From Betaproteobacteria bacterium (GTDB lineage: Bacteria; Pseudomonadota; Gammaproteobacteria; Burkholderiales; Burkholderiaceae_C), in NCBI GenBank assembly GCA_947453725.1, contig CANGHH010000002.1, positions 1 through 64,000 on the forward strand: a DNA stretch of 64,000 bases, read 5' to 3'. The position numbers were made by a program, and so were the translations under genes. The notes beneath the pieces are model-generated. The model saw only the letters and a list, made by a program, of their open reading frames with translations, did no database searches and was not told the origin of the DNA. Below are positions 17,782 through 26,091 of the stretch, in pieces. The first letter of the stretch is position 1. Every line of letters begins with the position of its first letter.

Positions 17782-18159
17782 TCAGCGGCTCAAGATCCAG
17801 CCAATGAGGTTTTTCAGCTCGGCAGGGTCCTTGACTTTGACGATCTTGTGTTCTTCCTCGTGACCGTCAGGGAACTTGGCTTTCTCACCCGTGGTGAGGT
17901 GCGTGGTCAGGCGGGCTTCGGCGTCGGCCTTGCCCTTGTACTTGGCGGCCACTTCCTTGTAGGGCGGGCCGTCCTTCTTCTTCTCGATGGCGTGACACTT
18001 GAAGCAGTTGTTCTGCCGGGCGGTGGCCTCTGCGGCGACGTCATCGAAGGCGTAAGCCGCGCGGGGCAGGGCCAGCAAGGTGGCCAGGGCGATCAGGGTG
18101 CCCAAGCCCACGGGGACGAGGCTGATGGCGGTGCGACGGCGGCTGTTCTGGATTTTCAT
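17782..18159 (-). CDS. Small periplasmic monoheme cytochrome c
   Basis: A 125-residue protein with a signal peptide (ending near RAAYA) and a class I heme site NNCFKCHAIEKKKDGPPY. A distal methionine candidate is not obvious, because the region after the heme is Lys/His-rich (FPDGHEEEHKIVKVKD). It resembles the c-552/c-type electron carriers that shuttle between inner-membrane and outer-membrane complexes. First gene of the mtr set, 66 bases before mtrA. Confidence 0.85.
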   Translation of the reverse strand: MKIQNSRRRTAISLVPVGLGTLIALATLLALPRAAYAFDDVAAEATARQNNCFKCHAIEKKKDGPPYKEVAAKYKGKADAEARLTTHLTTGEKAKFPDGHEEEHKIVKVKDPAELKNLIGWILSR

Positions 18160-18287
18160 GCGGTTTCCGTTTCACGGGTTGGAGGGCTGGGCCGGCACTG
18201 TGCTCAGAGGCGGCCGATCACGGGCTGGCCCCACGAATCGCAAGATACGCCGCTGTCCAAGGTTTGTGCAGGGGCATTGGCAAACGC

Positions 18288-18301
18288 TTGACGCTTGTCA
18301 A
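18288..18301. promoter_or_regulatory. Possible FNR/ANR-type site upstream of the mtr set
   Basis: TTGAC, four bases (GCTT), GTCAA: a perfect dyad resembling the FNR-family box TTGAT-N4-ATCAA. It lies 129 bases upstream of the monoheme cytochrome start in the 235-base gap after ccmA. If used, it would tie the electron-conduit genes to oxygen or redox state. A matching promoter at the right distance is not clear. Confidence 0.35.
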
Positions 18302-18394
18302 AGGCGGGCCGAAGTGGGCGTCGCCGGCACCGCCGAAACGTTGGTGCGGTGCGACACCGAGAAGGGCGCGTGCCGGGGGGCCGCGCCTTGGCGT

Positions 18395-19027
18395 TCAGAC
18401 CCGGTGGTCGGGTCGGCTGACCAGCCGGTGCTCGCGCAGGCCGGGCAGGGCCACGTCCTGGTGACTGGTCAGCAACACCGCGCCGCCGCGTGCGGCGTGG
18501 CCGGTGATCAGCGCGGACAGCAGTCGCGTGCTGTCGCTGTCCAGCGCGTCGTAGGGCTCGTCGAGGATCCAGGTGCAGGGCGCTTCATCCAGCGCCAGCC
18601 GGGCCAGCGCGCCGCGCCGGCGCTGGCCTTGCGACAGCGTGCGCACGGCGGCCTTGCGGCGCGTGCCCAGGCCCAGCCGGTCCAGCGCCGCTGCGGCGGC
18701 GGCCTCGGGTTGGGGGTGATCGGCCAGGCGGGCCAGGAAGGCCAGCGACTCTTCGAGCGTGAGGTCGTCCTTCAGCGCATTGGCGTGGCCGATGTAGACC
18801 ACGCCACGCCGCGCCGCGCGGCCGGCCTGGCGCAAGGGCTGGCCGTTCCACAGCACCGTGCCGTCAGCCGGCGCCGACAGGCCGGCCAGGATGCGCATCA
18901 GGCTGGTCTTGCCGCTGCCGTTGGTGCCGCGCAGCCAGGTGATGGAGCCGGGCGGCAGCGCGATGTCGAGTTCCTCGAACAACAGCCGGCGCCCGCGCCG
19001 GCAACTCAGTGCGCGGCCTTCCAGCAA
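18395..19027 (-). CDS. ccmA: Heme exporter ATP-binding protein CcmA
   Basis: An ABC ATPase of about 210 residues with Walker A GTNGSGKTSL, signature LSQGQRRR, Walker B WILDEPYDAL and the switch His in LLTSHQD. Short CcmA-like length and the AVRTLSQGQRRR region identify it. With CcmB and CcmC it drives holo-CcmE release. No ATG fits. TTG 19027 is the best start, inside the last 22 bases of the upstream ATP-grasp-like gene, so translation is probably coupled. Unusually, ccmB is not next: the four mtr genes intervene. Confidence 0.9.
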   Translation of the reverse strand: MLEGRALSCRRGRRLLFEELDIALPPGSITWLRGTNGSGKTSLMRILAGLSAPADGTVLWNGQPLRQAGRAARRGVVYIGHANALKDDLTLEESLAFLARLADHPQPEAAAAAALDRLGLGTRRKAAVRTLSQGQRRRGALARLALDEAPCTWILDEPYDALDSDSTRLLSALITGHAARGGAVLLTSHQDVALPGLREHRLVSRPDHRV

Positions 19028-20259
19028 GCCGCCAGCGGGCGGCTCGGATCGAGGGGCAGCGGCGGGCTGCTGAGCGGGTTCGGGGGCCAAGGGCGGATGG
19101 TGGCGGGTGGCTGGGCTGGGAGTTCCGCCACGGTGGTGTCGGATTGGGCCAACTCTAGCCCAGGCGACAGGCTGTCCGCGGCGGCGGCGGGCCGCAGCTT
19201 GACCAGCGTGCGTGCCACGTAGCGGTCGGCCAGGTCTTCGGCGTCGGCGCGAGATGGCCCGCAGACCATCACGCAGCCCAGGCTGTCGGCGTCGCTCAGC
19301 GGCGGGCCGACGGGCTGGCCGGGCTGGCGCGCGATGTCCACGCAACGGATGGCCGGGTCCTGCCAGGTCGGCAGCACCACCTCGTCGAGCAGGCCGTCGC
19401 GGTCGGCCTCGAAGGTTCGCAGGACGGCCACCTGCGGCGTTGCGCCCGAGCCGACGGGCAGCGGCTGGCCGCAGTGCAGGGCGATCAAGTCGGCCTGCAG
19501 CGACCGGCCCAGCGCGTAGGCCAGCAGGCGGGGCAGCCGGCCGCCCTGCAAGCCCGCCGTGATGCGCGCCACCTGCAGGCCGCGGGCAGTGATCACCAGC
19601 TCGGTGTGGGTGGCGCCACAGTCGACATCCAGCGCGTCGAGCACCGCGCCCAGGTAGCGTTCGATGGCGTCGGGGCTGCCGCGTGCGCTGCCGCCGTGCG
19701 GTGTGAAGGCACAGCCCCGCAAGGCGGTCGACGGTGGCGCCTGCCACAGCGGATCGTGCACGCCCAGCAGGCGGTGGCGGCCGGCCTGCGTCAGGGTGTC
19801 GTAGGCGATGACGCGGCCTTGGCCGGCGGCGGCCAGCGCATCAAGGGGCTGGGCCGCGTCGCCTGGGTCGTGTTGGGGCAGGCCGCGCAGCGCCAGGCGC
19901 TGCCGCCATTGCCGCGGGTCGCGCAGCAGGGCGGCGGTGGTGGGGTTCAGAAAGATGCAGCCCAGCCGCTGCGCCAGCCGGGCGATGTCGGCATGGTGCT
20001 TGCCGGCCCCGCACAGCACGGCGTCGAAAGGCTGGCCGGCATGGCGGGCCAGCACCGCTTGCGCCAGCGCCGCGCTGGCCAGGCCGGGCACTTCGATGCG
20101 CGCCCGTGCGCGGTCGAGCAGGGCCTGCACCGCCGGCTGGCGGCGGTAAGGCGCCAAGTCGCCGCTGACGAAGGTGTAGCGGTCGCCACGGGCGATGGCG
20201 GCCTGCAACAGCTCGGTGTCGGTCTCGTCGGGCAGGTCGATGATCAGCAGGTGGGCCAA
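19006..20259 (-). CDS. ATP-grasp-like protein of unknown function
   Basis: About 417 residues if started at TTG 20259, where a folded N-terminus (HLLIIDLPDETD) begins; the frame is open to 20481. The middle contains THTELVITARGLQVARITAG followed by GGRLPRLL. That resembles the metal-binding end of ATP-grasp ligases, where E and N residues coordinate Mg-ATP (usual form EINxRxGGG), but the Asn is not kept here. The first 100 residues look like a nucleotide-binding pre-fold, and the C-terminus is Pro-rich and poorly conserved. The end overlaps ccmA. A ligase of the amino-acid or peptide type is possible, but function and even catalytic competence are uncertain. Confidence 0.5.
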   Translation of the reverse strand: MAHLLIIDLPDETDTELLQAAIARGDRYTFVSGDLAPYRRQPAVQALLDRARARIEVPGLASAALAQAVLARHAGQPFDAVLCGAGKHHADIARLAQRLGCIFLNPTTAALLRDPRQWRQRLALRGLPQHDPGDAAQPLDALAAAGQGRVIAYDTLTQAGRHRLLGVHDPLWQAPPSTALRGCAFTPHGGSARGSPDAIERYLGAVLDALDVDCGATHTELVITARGLQVARITAGLQGGRLPRLLAYALGRSLQADLIALHCGQPLPVGSGATPQVAVLRTFEADRDGLLDEVVLPTWQDPAIRCVDIARQPGQPVGPPLSDADSLGCVMVCGPSRADAEDLADRYVARTLVKLRPAAAADSLSPGLELAQSDTTVAELPAQPPATIRPWPPNPLSSPPLPLDPSRPLAACWKAAH

Positions 20260-20496
20260 GGCTTTGGGCTCTCGAAGGCGTTGCAGCCGCCCATGCGGCT
20301 TGTCCGGTCCGTCCGATGATCCGGCTTCGCAGAAGGCCCCATGCCTTGAAAAGCTGCGGGTTCGACCGCCTGCTGTGGCCCGCCGACTGCCGCGGCGGCG
20401 GCCCTGGCCGGTAACAAGACACAGCAACCCGGGCTTTACACGGGCAGTCGATAGTCCGCCGTGCCGCCCGGCTTGAGACACTTGTACCCCCCGACC

Positions 20497-21738
20497 ATGC
20501 CCGCCTTGCGTTCACATTTCCGCTGCCTGCTGCCGCCGGTGCTGGCTCTGGCCGCCGGGTGCAGCAGTGCGCCCGCGCCCCAGGCCGTCGACAGCGCCCC
20601 CTTGCGGGCCTTTGCGGCACGCGGCTACGCGCCGGCCGAACAGGCGGTGGTGGTCAGCAGCGTCCACCGCTGGCCGCTGGCTGGCCAGCTGCAGACCTTG
20701 CTGCTGCTGCGCCCCGCACCGCCTGTCGCGGGCACCTCACCGCTGCTGCCCTTGTTGATCTACCTGCCCGGCCTGGGCGAAACCGCGCAGGCCGGGGCTC
20801 GCTGGCGCCACGCCTGGGCGGCAGCCGGCTACGCCGTGCTGTCGGTGCAGCCGTTGGCTGAAGACGCCACGGCCTGGCAGTCCGACCTGGCACGCGATGG
20901 CGCGTTCCGCCTGCTCGGCCAGCGCCACTACGCGGGCAGCGCGGTGCTGCGCCGCGTGGAAGCCGTCGCCGAACTGCTGGCCGAAGCCCGCCGCCGGGCG
21001 GTGGCTGGGGAAGCCGATTGGCAGGGCATCGCCTGGCAGCGCACCGCGGTGGCCGGATTCGACCTCGGCGCCTACACCGCGATGGTGTTGGCCGGCGAGC
21101 AGGTGCGCGGCGCCGAGGGCGCGGCCGGGCGCGTGCCGGTCCGCGCGGTGATCGCACTGAGCCCTTACGTCAATGTCGCCGATGGCGGGCTGGACACGCG
21201 CTACCGCGGCATCCACGGGCCGGTGCTGGCCATCACCAGCGATGCTGACGGCGACCCGCTGGGTCTGGTGGCCGGTCCGGCGCAACGGCTGGCGCCTTTC
21301 GAGCGCAGTGCCGGGACTGACCAGTACCTGTTGTCCTTGCAAGGACTGGCCCACGCGGGCCTCAGCGGCAGCGCAGCCGCTGGCGGCGCTGCCGAACGGC
21401 CAGACGGCGGTCGCAGCAACGCGGCGGCCACCGACGGCGACGGCGGCGCCCAGCGCGGCCGCAGCCCGAGTGGCGGTGGCGAAGGCGGCAGCCGCCGCCG
21501 CGGCAGTGCGCCAGTGGCGGGCAACGGCAATGGCAATCGCCATGGCGCCGAAGCCGGCCGCGGCGCGCCGCCGGGTGGGCTGAGCGCCACTGCAGCGCAG
21601 CTGCGGCTGATCGCCGCCGAAGCGGTCAGCACGGCCTTCCTGGACGCCACCCTGCGCGAGGACCCCCTGGCACGCGACTGGCTGCAGACCCACGCCGCGC
21701 GCTGGCTGGGTGGCGCGGGCGAGCTGAGGCGGAAATGA
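20497..21738 (+). CDS. Lipoprotein alpha/beta hydrolase-like protein
   Basis: A 413-residue protein from ATG 20497 with a lipobox (LALAAGC), so it is probably attached to a membrane by lipid. The alpha/beta hydrolase core is visible in LLIYLPGLGETAQAG (oxyanion region), AVAGFDLGAYTAM (nucleophile elbow), ITSDADGDPLG (acid loop) and LAHAGL (possible catalytic His). The elbow has Asp where Ser is usual. After the His there is a Gly/Ala/Arg-rich low-complexity stretch of about 75 residues (about 21364-21590) before a helical C-terminus. It overlaps the next gene by 4 bases. Substrate unknown. Confidence 0.65.
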   Translation: MPALRSHFRCLLPPVLALAAGCSSAPAPQAVDSAPLRAFAARGYAPAEQAVVVSSVHRWPLAGQLQTLLLLRPAPPVAGTSPLLPLLIYLPGLGETAQAGARWRHAWAAAGYAVLSVQPLAEDATAWQSDLARDGAFRLLGQRHYAGSAVLRRVEAVAELLAEARRRAVAGEADWQGIAWQRTAVAGFDLGAYTAMVLAGEQVRGAEGAAGRVPVRAVIALSPYVNVADGGLDTRYRGIHGPVLAITSDADGDPLGLVAGPAQRLAPFERSAGTDQYLLSLQGLAHAGLSGSAAAGGAAERPDGGRSNAAATDGDGGAQRGRSPSGGGEGGSRRRGSAPVAGNGNGNRHGAEAGRGAPPGGLSATAAQLRLIAAEAVSTAFLDATLREDPLARDWLQTHAARWLGGAGELRRK

Positions 21739-22397
21739 GACGCCGCGCAGCCTGCATCGCCCTGCTCGGCGGCATGGTCGGGCTGGCCGCTACGGCCCTG
21801 GCCGCCGCCGCGCCGCCGCCGCGGCCCGCCGCCTGGCCCGACGTCAACCTGCTGATCGACGTCCGGGTCGTCGACGAAGCCGTGGCCAGCGGCCACGGCG
21901 ACTACACCGTCAGCACGCGCGCGCCGAGCCGGCCGCCGGTTGAAGCGCTGCAGCTGCAGGTGCAGAACGGCCACAGCGGCGCCGTGCAGCTGGGGCGTGC
22001 CCTGCCGGTGCAATGGCTGCAGGACGCGGCGCGCGGTGCCGGCTTGTCAGCGTCCGCTGCCGCACCCGTCGACCGGGCCGGCGCGGTCAGCTACGCGGTG
22101 ACCTGGGTGCAGGCCGGACAAAGCCTGTCGGTGCGGCCGAACTGGGCCGGTGGTGACAGCCCGGTCACGCTCGAACTGCAATTCACCCGCAGCACGCTGC
22201 AGGCGACGGCTGGTACGCCGCTGCCCACCACGCGCAGCCAGCAGGTCGGCAGCACGCTGCGCGTGCCGCTGGGCGTGTGGACCGCCTTCGCCGCCACCGG
22301 CGTGCCACAGGCCGCTGCCGAGCCGGGCAACTGGTCGACGCTGGCCCTGGCCGAGCGCGGCCGACAGCTGATGCAGATCCGCGTCTCGCTGCCCTGA
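21735..22397 (+). CDS. Secreted protein of unknown function
   Basis: A 220-residue protein with a signal peptide (LLGGMVGLAATALAAAA). The mature part is predicted all-beta, with repeated TV/QLQ strands such as PVEALQLQVQNG and SPVTLELQFTRS. Its ATG overlaps the stop of the lipoprotein hydrolase gene (ATGA), so the two are made together and may act on the same envelope substrate. I do not recognise the family. No cysteines are visible. Confidence 0.6.
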   Translation: MRRRAACIALLGGMVGLAATALAAAAPPPRPAAWPDVNLLIDVRVVDEAVASGHGDYTVSTRAPSRPPVEALQLQVQNGHSGAVQLGRALPVQWLQDAARGAGLSASAAAPVDRAGAVSYAVTWVQAGQSLSVRPNWAGGDSPVTLELQFTRSTLQATAGTPLPTTRSQQVGSTLRVPLGVWTAFAATGVPQAAAEPGNWSTLALAERGRQLMQIRVSLP

Positions 22398-22470
22398 TCC
22401 GGCCCCGCGGGGGCCTGGTGGCTCGCGGCGCTTGTGATAGCGTGGTTTGGTCATCCCGAGGACTGCAGCC

Positions 22471-23766
22471 ATGACCGCAATTTCCACCGCCGAAACCCGC
22501 CCCGTTGGCGCCTCTTCGCTGGCCGCGCAGATCGAAACCGCCGCCGCCGCGATCGAAGCCACGGTCATCGCCTGGCGGCGTGATTTCCACGCCCACCCCG
22601 AGCTCGGCAACCGCGAATTCCGCACCGCGGCCATCGTCGCCGAGCACCTGCAGCGCCTCGGCCTGGACGAGGTGCGCACCGGCGTCGCGCACACCGGCGT
22701 CGTCGGCCTGCTGAAGGGCGGCCTACCGGGCCCGGTGGTCGCGCTGCGCGCCGACATGGACGCGCTACCGGTGGCCGAGCAGGTCGACCTGCCGTTCGCG
22801 AGCAAGGCCACGGCCCCGTGGAACGGCGAGACCGTCGGCGTGATGCACGCCTGCGGGCACGACTGCCACACCGCGATCCTGATGGGCGTGGCCCAGGTGC
22901 TGGCCGGCCTGCGTTCGCAGCTGCGCGGCAGCGTCAAGTTCATCTTCCAGCCGGCCGAGGAAATGCCGCCCGAAGGCGAAGACGGCGGCGCCAAGATGAT
23001 GATCGCCGAGGGCGCGCTGCAATACCCGGTGCCGCAGGCCATCTTCGGCCTGCACGTCACCTCGCGCCTGCCGGTGGGCTTCATCGGCTACCGGCCGGGG
23101 CCGACGATGGCCAGCGCCGATTCGCTGAAGATCACCGTGCAGGGCCGCCAGACCCACGGTGCCGCGCCCTGGCTGGGCGTCGACCCCATCGTCACGGCGG
23201 CGCAGGTCGTGCTGGGGCTGCAGACGGTCGTCAGCCGCACCCAGGACCTGACGCAGGAGCCGGCGGTGGTCACGCTGGGCACCATCCGCGGTGGCCTGCG
23301 CGACAACATCATCCCCGACAGCGTGGAGATGCGCGGCACCATCCGCACCTTCAACGAAGCCATGCGCGACGACATCCACGAACGCGTGACGACGCTGGCC
23401 GAGTCCATCGCCCAGGGCTCGCGCGCCAGCTGCCAGGTCTGCATCCGCAAGAACTACCCGGTGACCATCAACGACCCGGCGCTGACCGAGGCCATGGTGC
23501 CCACGCTGCAGCGCGTGGCCGGCCCGACCGGTGCCGAATCCGGCTTGCTGCTGGTGCCCAAGGTGACGGGTTCGGAAGACTTCAGCTTCTTCCAGCGCCT
23601 GGTGCCGGGGCTGTTCTTCTTCATCGGCGTGACGGCGCGCGGCATCGACCCGGCGCAAGCGCCCAGCAACCACTCGCCGCGTTTCGCGGTCGACGAAGAC
23701 GGCCTGAAGCTGGGCCTGCGCGCGCTGGCCCACCTGACCTGCGACTACCTGGAAGCGCGGGCCTGA
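22471..23766 (+). CDS. M20-family amidohydrolase (hippurate hydrolase-like)
   Basis: A 431-residue cytosolic metallopeptidase or amidohydrolase that splits N-acyl amino acids or related amides. The family motifs are present: RRDFHAHPEL, RADMDALP, the metal ligands in HACGHDCHTA, FQPAEE, and late NHSPRF. A dimerisation domain lies around residues 185-295. I chose ATG 22471; TTG 22447 has no support. The final 17 codons are echoed imperfectly about 290 bases downstream (23990-24048). Confidence 0.9.
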   Translation: MTAISTAETRPVGASSLAAQIETAAAAIEATVIAWRRDFHAHPELGNREFRTAAIVAEHLQRLGLDEVRTGVAHTGVVGLLKGGLPGPVVALRADMDALPVAEQVDLPFASKATAPWNGETVGVMHACGHDCHTAILMGVAQVLAGLRSQLRGSVKFIFQPAEEMPPEGEDGGAKMMIAEGALQYPVPQAIFGLHVTSRLPVGFIGYRPGPTMASADSLKITVQGRQTHGAAPWLGVDPIVTAAQVVLGLQTVVSRTQDLTQEPAVVTLGTIRGGLRDNIIPDSVEMRGTIRTFNEAMRDDIHERVTTLAESIAQGSRASCQVCIRKNYPVTINDPALTEAMVPTLQRVAGPTGAESGLLLVPKVTGSEDFSFFQRLVPGLFFFIGVTARGIDPAQAPSNHSPRFAVDEDGLKLGLRALAHLTCDYLEARA

Positions 23767-23989
23767 TCGGCAGCCCGGCGGTTGAGCCGGGCCCTGTCTT
23801 GGACTTCTTGCTCGACACGGCCGCCGCCAGCGAAGACCTGGATCGCGCCCAGGCCGCGATCGACGCGATCAGAGCGACGGCGCAACACCGGCTGGCGGTC
23901 ACGCCCTTCAGCTTCCGCAAAGCGGCCCGGAACCCTTCGTGCTGGCCTTGCGCCCTCAGCGTCAAGAGGACGACCACTGACCTCCGTCA

Positions 23990-24048
23990 TCGACGATGAC
24001 GACCTGAAACCGGGCCTGCGCGCGCGGGCCCACCTGATCGGCAGCAAG
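23990..24048 (+). pseudogene. Decayed copy of the M20 amidohydrolase 3' end
   Basis: The stretch reads TSVIDDDDLKPGLRARAHLI, which matches VDEDGLKLGLRALAHLT at the C-terminus of the upstream M20 gene with about 75% of bases shared by eye. It has no gene around it. The rest of the 344-base gap (23767-24110) has no convincing gene; a helix-like fragment (LDTAAASEDLDRAQAAID, about 23810-23865) could be another remnant. Confidence 0.45.
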
Positions 24049-24110
24049 GCCTTTACGCCCACTCGGGTCATGATGGCGGCTTTGCACAGCCCTCACCACC
24101 GGAACCCACC

Positions 24111-24905
24111 ATGAAGCTCCAGAACCAAGTCTGCATCGTCACCGGCGCCGCCAGCGGCATTGGCCGTGAAATCGCCATCACCTACGCCCGCGAAGGCGGC
24201 AAGGTGGTCATCGCCGACCTCTCGAAGGCCGCCGCGCAGGTCGTCGCCGACGACATCGTGAAGGCTGGCGGCACGGCGATGGCGGTGGCGATGGACGTGA
24301 CCAGCGAAGAGCAGGTCAACGCCGCGGTGGCCGAAGTCGTGGCCGCCTGGGGCACCGTGCACGTGCTGGTCAGCAACGCCGGCATCCAGATCGTCCACGC
24401 CGTCGAAGACTTCCCCTACAGCGAGTGGAAGAAGATGCTGGCCATCCACCTCGACGGCGCCTTCCTGACCACCAAGGCGGTCGTCCCGCACATGAAGCAG
24501 TTGGTCAACGGCAAGCCGCAGGGCGGCAGCATCGTCTACATGGGCAGCGTGCACAGCAAGGAAGCGTCGCTGCTGAAGTCGGCCTACATCACGGCCAAGC
24601 ACGGGCTGATCGGCCTGTGCAAGGCGGTGGCCAAGGAAGGCGGCGAATTTGCCATCCGCGCCAACGTGGTCTGCCCGGGCTTTGTGCGCACGCCGCTGGT
24701 CGACAAGCAGATCCCCGAGCAGGCCCAGGCCCTGGGCCTCAGCGAAGACGAGGTCATCAAGAAGGTGATGCTGAAGAACACCGTCGATGGCGAATTCACG
24801 ACCGTCCAGGACGTGGCCGAAGTGGCCCTGCTGTTCGCCAGCTTCAACAGCGCGGCGCTGACCGGCCAGAGCTTGGTGGTCAGCCACGGCTGGTTCATGC
24901 AGTAG
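24111..24905 (+). CDS. bdhA: 3-hydroxybutyrate dehydrogenase (SDR family)
   Basis: A 264-residue short-chain dehydrogenase. The NAD motif is TGAASGIGRE, then VSNAGIQ, catalytic Ser in MGSVHS, and Tyr/Lys in SAYITAKHG. The HBDH-like segments IRANVVCPGFVRTPLVDKQI and the C-terminal GQSLVVSHGWFMQ point to conversion of 3-hydroxybutyrate to acetoacetate in polyhydroxybutyrate turnover. Length and C-terminus match family members. No partner genes for PHB are next to it. Confidence 0.88.
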   Translation: MKLQNQVCIVTGAASGIGREIAITYAREGGKVVIADLSKAAAQVVADDIVKAGGTAMAVAMDVTSEEQVNAAVAEVVAAWGTVHVLVSNAGIQIVHAVEDFPYSEWKKMLAIHLDGAFLTTKAVVPHMKQLVNGKPQGGSIVYMGSVHSKEASLLKSAYITAKHGLIGLCKAVAKEGGEFAIRANVVCPGFVRTPLVDKQIPEQAQALGLSEDEVIKKVMLKNTVDGEFTTVQDVAEVALLFASFNSAALTGQSLVVSHGWFMQ

Positions 24906-25124
24906 GGGCTGCGGTACGGGCGAAGGGTCGGAATCGCCCCAGGCAGCCCTGCGCGTCGGCGCGCTGACGCAGCCGGCCGCACCGCGCCTGCACCCCCCCC
25001 ATTCGAGGGGTCGGCGGCCGAATTTAAGCTTGACTTAAGCTGCTGCTGTGACGATGCAGGCGCCGATTTCGATGCCTGCAGCCACCCGCTGCGCGCCAAG
25101 TGCAGGCCTTGAAGGACGATCCCC

Positions 25125-25802
25125 ATGAAGCGCTTGAAAACCTGGGCGGCTGCGGCCGCCATGCTGGCGCTGGCCGGCGCGGCGCAGGCGTCACCGATGA
25201 CGCTGGTGGACGGCGGCCTGGGGGTGCTCGACAGCGCCGCCAAGCTGGAGTGGACCGCCGACATGAATTTGGCTGGCGGCACCATGACCTGGGCGGCCGC
25301 CAATGCCTGGATAGCCACGCTGAACACGAACAACTACGCCGGTCACAAGGACTGGCGCCTGCCGACGCTCAACCCGTCGGACACCAGTTGCAGCCTAAAT
25401 TTCAATCCAGGTGGTGGTTTTTCGCAGCAGTATTACGGCTACCACTGCACCGGTGGCGAATTGAGCCATCTCTTCGTCACTGACCTGGGCAACAAGGCTG
25501 GCGAGTCTGTGCTGGACCAGACCGGCGATACAGCCGAGCAGATCGCGAACCTGGCGCTGTTCAGCAATGTGCAGTCCTACGACTACTGGTCCGGTACGGC
25601 GTCCGCGCCGGTTCCGTACTTCGCGTGGTTCTTCGGTACCGTCGAGGGCGGCCAGGGCTTCGACTTCAAGAGCAATGCGTTGTATGCCGTGGCTGTGCGC
25701 CCCGGCGATGTGGCCGCCGCTGTGCCGGAGCCACAGTCCTTGGCGCTGGTGATGCTGGCTTTGGGCGCGGGCTTGCTGGCGACGAAGAGGCGGTCCGCCT
25801 GA
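25125..25802 (+). CDS. PEP-CTERM exported protein with DUF1566-like domain
   Basis: A 225-residue protein with a signal peptide (AAAAAMLALAGAAQA) and the C-terminal sorting tail VPEPQSLALVMLALGAGLLATKRR: VPEP motif, one helix, basic end. The core contains TWAAANAWIATLN, HKDWRLPTLN and YDYWSGTA, which resemble the DUF1566/Lcl-type lectin-like fold. PEP-CTERM proteins are processed by an exosortase and delivered to the surface or matrix; no exosortase gene is in the window. Two TTAAGC direct repeats lie about 85 bases upstream (25023-25040). Confidence 0.85.
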   Translation: MKRLKTWAAAAAMLALAGAAQASPMTLVDGGLGVLDSAAKLEWTADMNLAGGTMTWAAANAWIATLNTNNYAGHKDWRLPTLNPSDTSCSLNFNPGGGFSQQYYGYHCTGGELSHLFVTDLGNKAGESVLDQTGDTAEQIANLALFSNVQSYDYWSGTASAPVPYFAWFFGTVEGGQGFDFKSNALYAVAVRPGDVAAAVPEPQSLALVMLALGAGLLATKRRSA

Positions 25803-25844
25803 CGATCAAGCCAGCGCTGACCGCGGCTGTGAAACGCTGGCCCG

Positions 25845-25867
25845 CCAGCCTCGGTCCGCCAGGCTGG
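25845..25867. terminator. GC-rich hairpin after the PEP-CTERM gene
   Basis: CCAGCCT (25845-25851) pairs perfectly with AGGCTGG (25861-25867) over a 9-base loop, 42 bases after the stop. There is no T-run, so it is a weak candidate. Confidence 0.3.
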
Positions 25868-26091
25868 GCCGAACGGCTGCTTGGCTGAAGGTTGACCGGC
25901 TGCGCCTGGCCGGTGGCGGGTGCGCCGGCAGACGGGTTCGACGCCACTTTGCCGACGCTCAAGACCACATGCTTTGGAGGTGCTGTCGCAAGCGGCACTG
26001 CAGGGTCTTCCTGCGGCCCAAGTCGGTGTTACAACTATCCCATGGGCCAGGCCGTTGTCCGGCTTGGCGATGAATAGTCTGGAGAAACCGC

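Noticed and set aside
20260..20496. Riboswitch or leader RNA between the ATP-grasp and hydrolase genes
   Set aside because: Several GC hairpins can be drawn, but I cannot find a conserved core of any known riboswitch class.
24906..25124. Terminator after the 3-hydroxybutyrate dehydrogenase gene
   Set aside because: The C-run and G-run near 24990-25005 pair only weakly and there is no T-run.
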